Below are positions 63,905-64,000 of a stretch of 64,000 bases of DNA, in pieces. The notes beneath the pieces are model-generated. The model was not told where the DNA came from. It did no database searches and saw only the letters and a list, made by a program, of their open reading frames with translations. A program made the translations under genes and the position numbers. The stretch comes from Ovis canadensis (lineage: Eukaryota; Chordata; Mammalia; Artiodactyla; Bovidae), in contig NC_091255.1 in the NCBI RefSeq assembly GCF_042477335.2, positions 29,986,501 to 30,050,500 on the forward strand, in the 5' to 3' direction. The stretch's first letter is position 1. Every line of letters begins with the position of its first letter.

Positions 63905-64000
63905 GCTGACTGGCGGGGCGCTGGGCTCAAGTTGGCAGACCCTCTCCGACGGGAAGGGTGCACGGTGGGAAGGGCTGCGACGTCTTCTGTCTCTTCTAAG
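63905..64000 (+). promoter_or_regulatory. GC/CpG-rich window edge, possible start of a CpG-island promoter
   Basis: GC content rises sharply, with CpG in GGCGGGGCGCTGGG, CTCCGACGGG and TGCGACGTCTTC, the last containing a CRE-like GACGTC half. In human, CPD starts about 45 kb beyond TMIGD1 on the opposite strand, close to this distance. No CPD coding sequence is inside the window. Confidence 0.35.

Noticed and set aside
63905-64000. CPD exon 1
   Set aside because: No CPD coding sequence or start codon can be read; only the base composition hints at a promoter.

Overview
The window is nuclear DNA from a ruminant, most likely a bovid. The diagnostic evidence is the repeat set: many BovB (RTE) LINE 3' ends, Bov-tA and Bov-A2 SINEs, CHR-family tRNA-Glu-derived SINEs, and L1 tails of the artiodactyl type, over an older layer of MIR, L2, MER5 and MaLR elements. 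There is no sign of prokaryotic, plasmid or phage organisation. The species cannot be fixed from these families alone.

One protein-coding gene is readable with confidence. Five exons on the minus strand between 15214 and 1565 join in frame, with consensus splice sites, into a 261-residue protein. It has a signal peptide, two Ig domains, one transmembrane helix and a short tail ending in T-A-L, which is TMIGD1 (transmembrane and immunoglobulin domain containing 1). The first coding exon has a splice acceptor just upstream of its ATG, so at least one 5' noncoding exon should lie further right. Two weak candidates are at 17490-17657 and near 17967-18060.

Layout: 1-1564 is TMIGD1 3' UTR and downstream flank. 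1565-15214 is the coding gene, with introns full of SINEs and L1. 15215-18100 is the probable 5' UTR and promoter zone. From about 18.1 to 63.9 kb is a roughly 45-kb intergenic interval. It consists mostly of stacked transposons: BovB at 20.6, 23.4, 28.7, 36.9, 46.1, 50.9 and 53.5 kb, long antisense L1 at 32, 38-40, 48-49 and 52-53 kb, an endogenous retroviral solo LTR at 50.3 kb, and a MaLR LTR at 43.5 kb carrying two nested SINEs. Between them are short single-copy stretches. The last 100 bases become GC- and CpG-rich. In human chr17q11.2 TMIGD1 is followed, about 45 kb away on the opposite strand, by CPD, so this edge may be the start of the CPD CpG island. That is inference only.

No novel multi-gene system is visible. 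The most interesting local structures are: a SINE whose head is triplicated in 21-bp units inside a three-level nest (43.5-44.3 kb); an unidentified 204-bp insertion with target-site duplications in an L1 (39.36 kb); a head-to-head SINE hairpin (35.4 kb); a Bov-A2/BovB chimera (20.4-21.7 kb); an L1 with a twin-priming-type inversion (8.7-10.6 kb); and an L1 tail ending about 11 bases from the exon 3 splice donor of TMIGD1.
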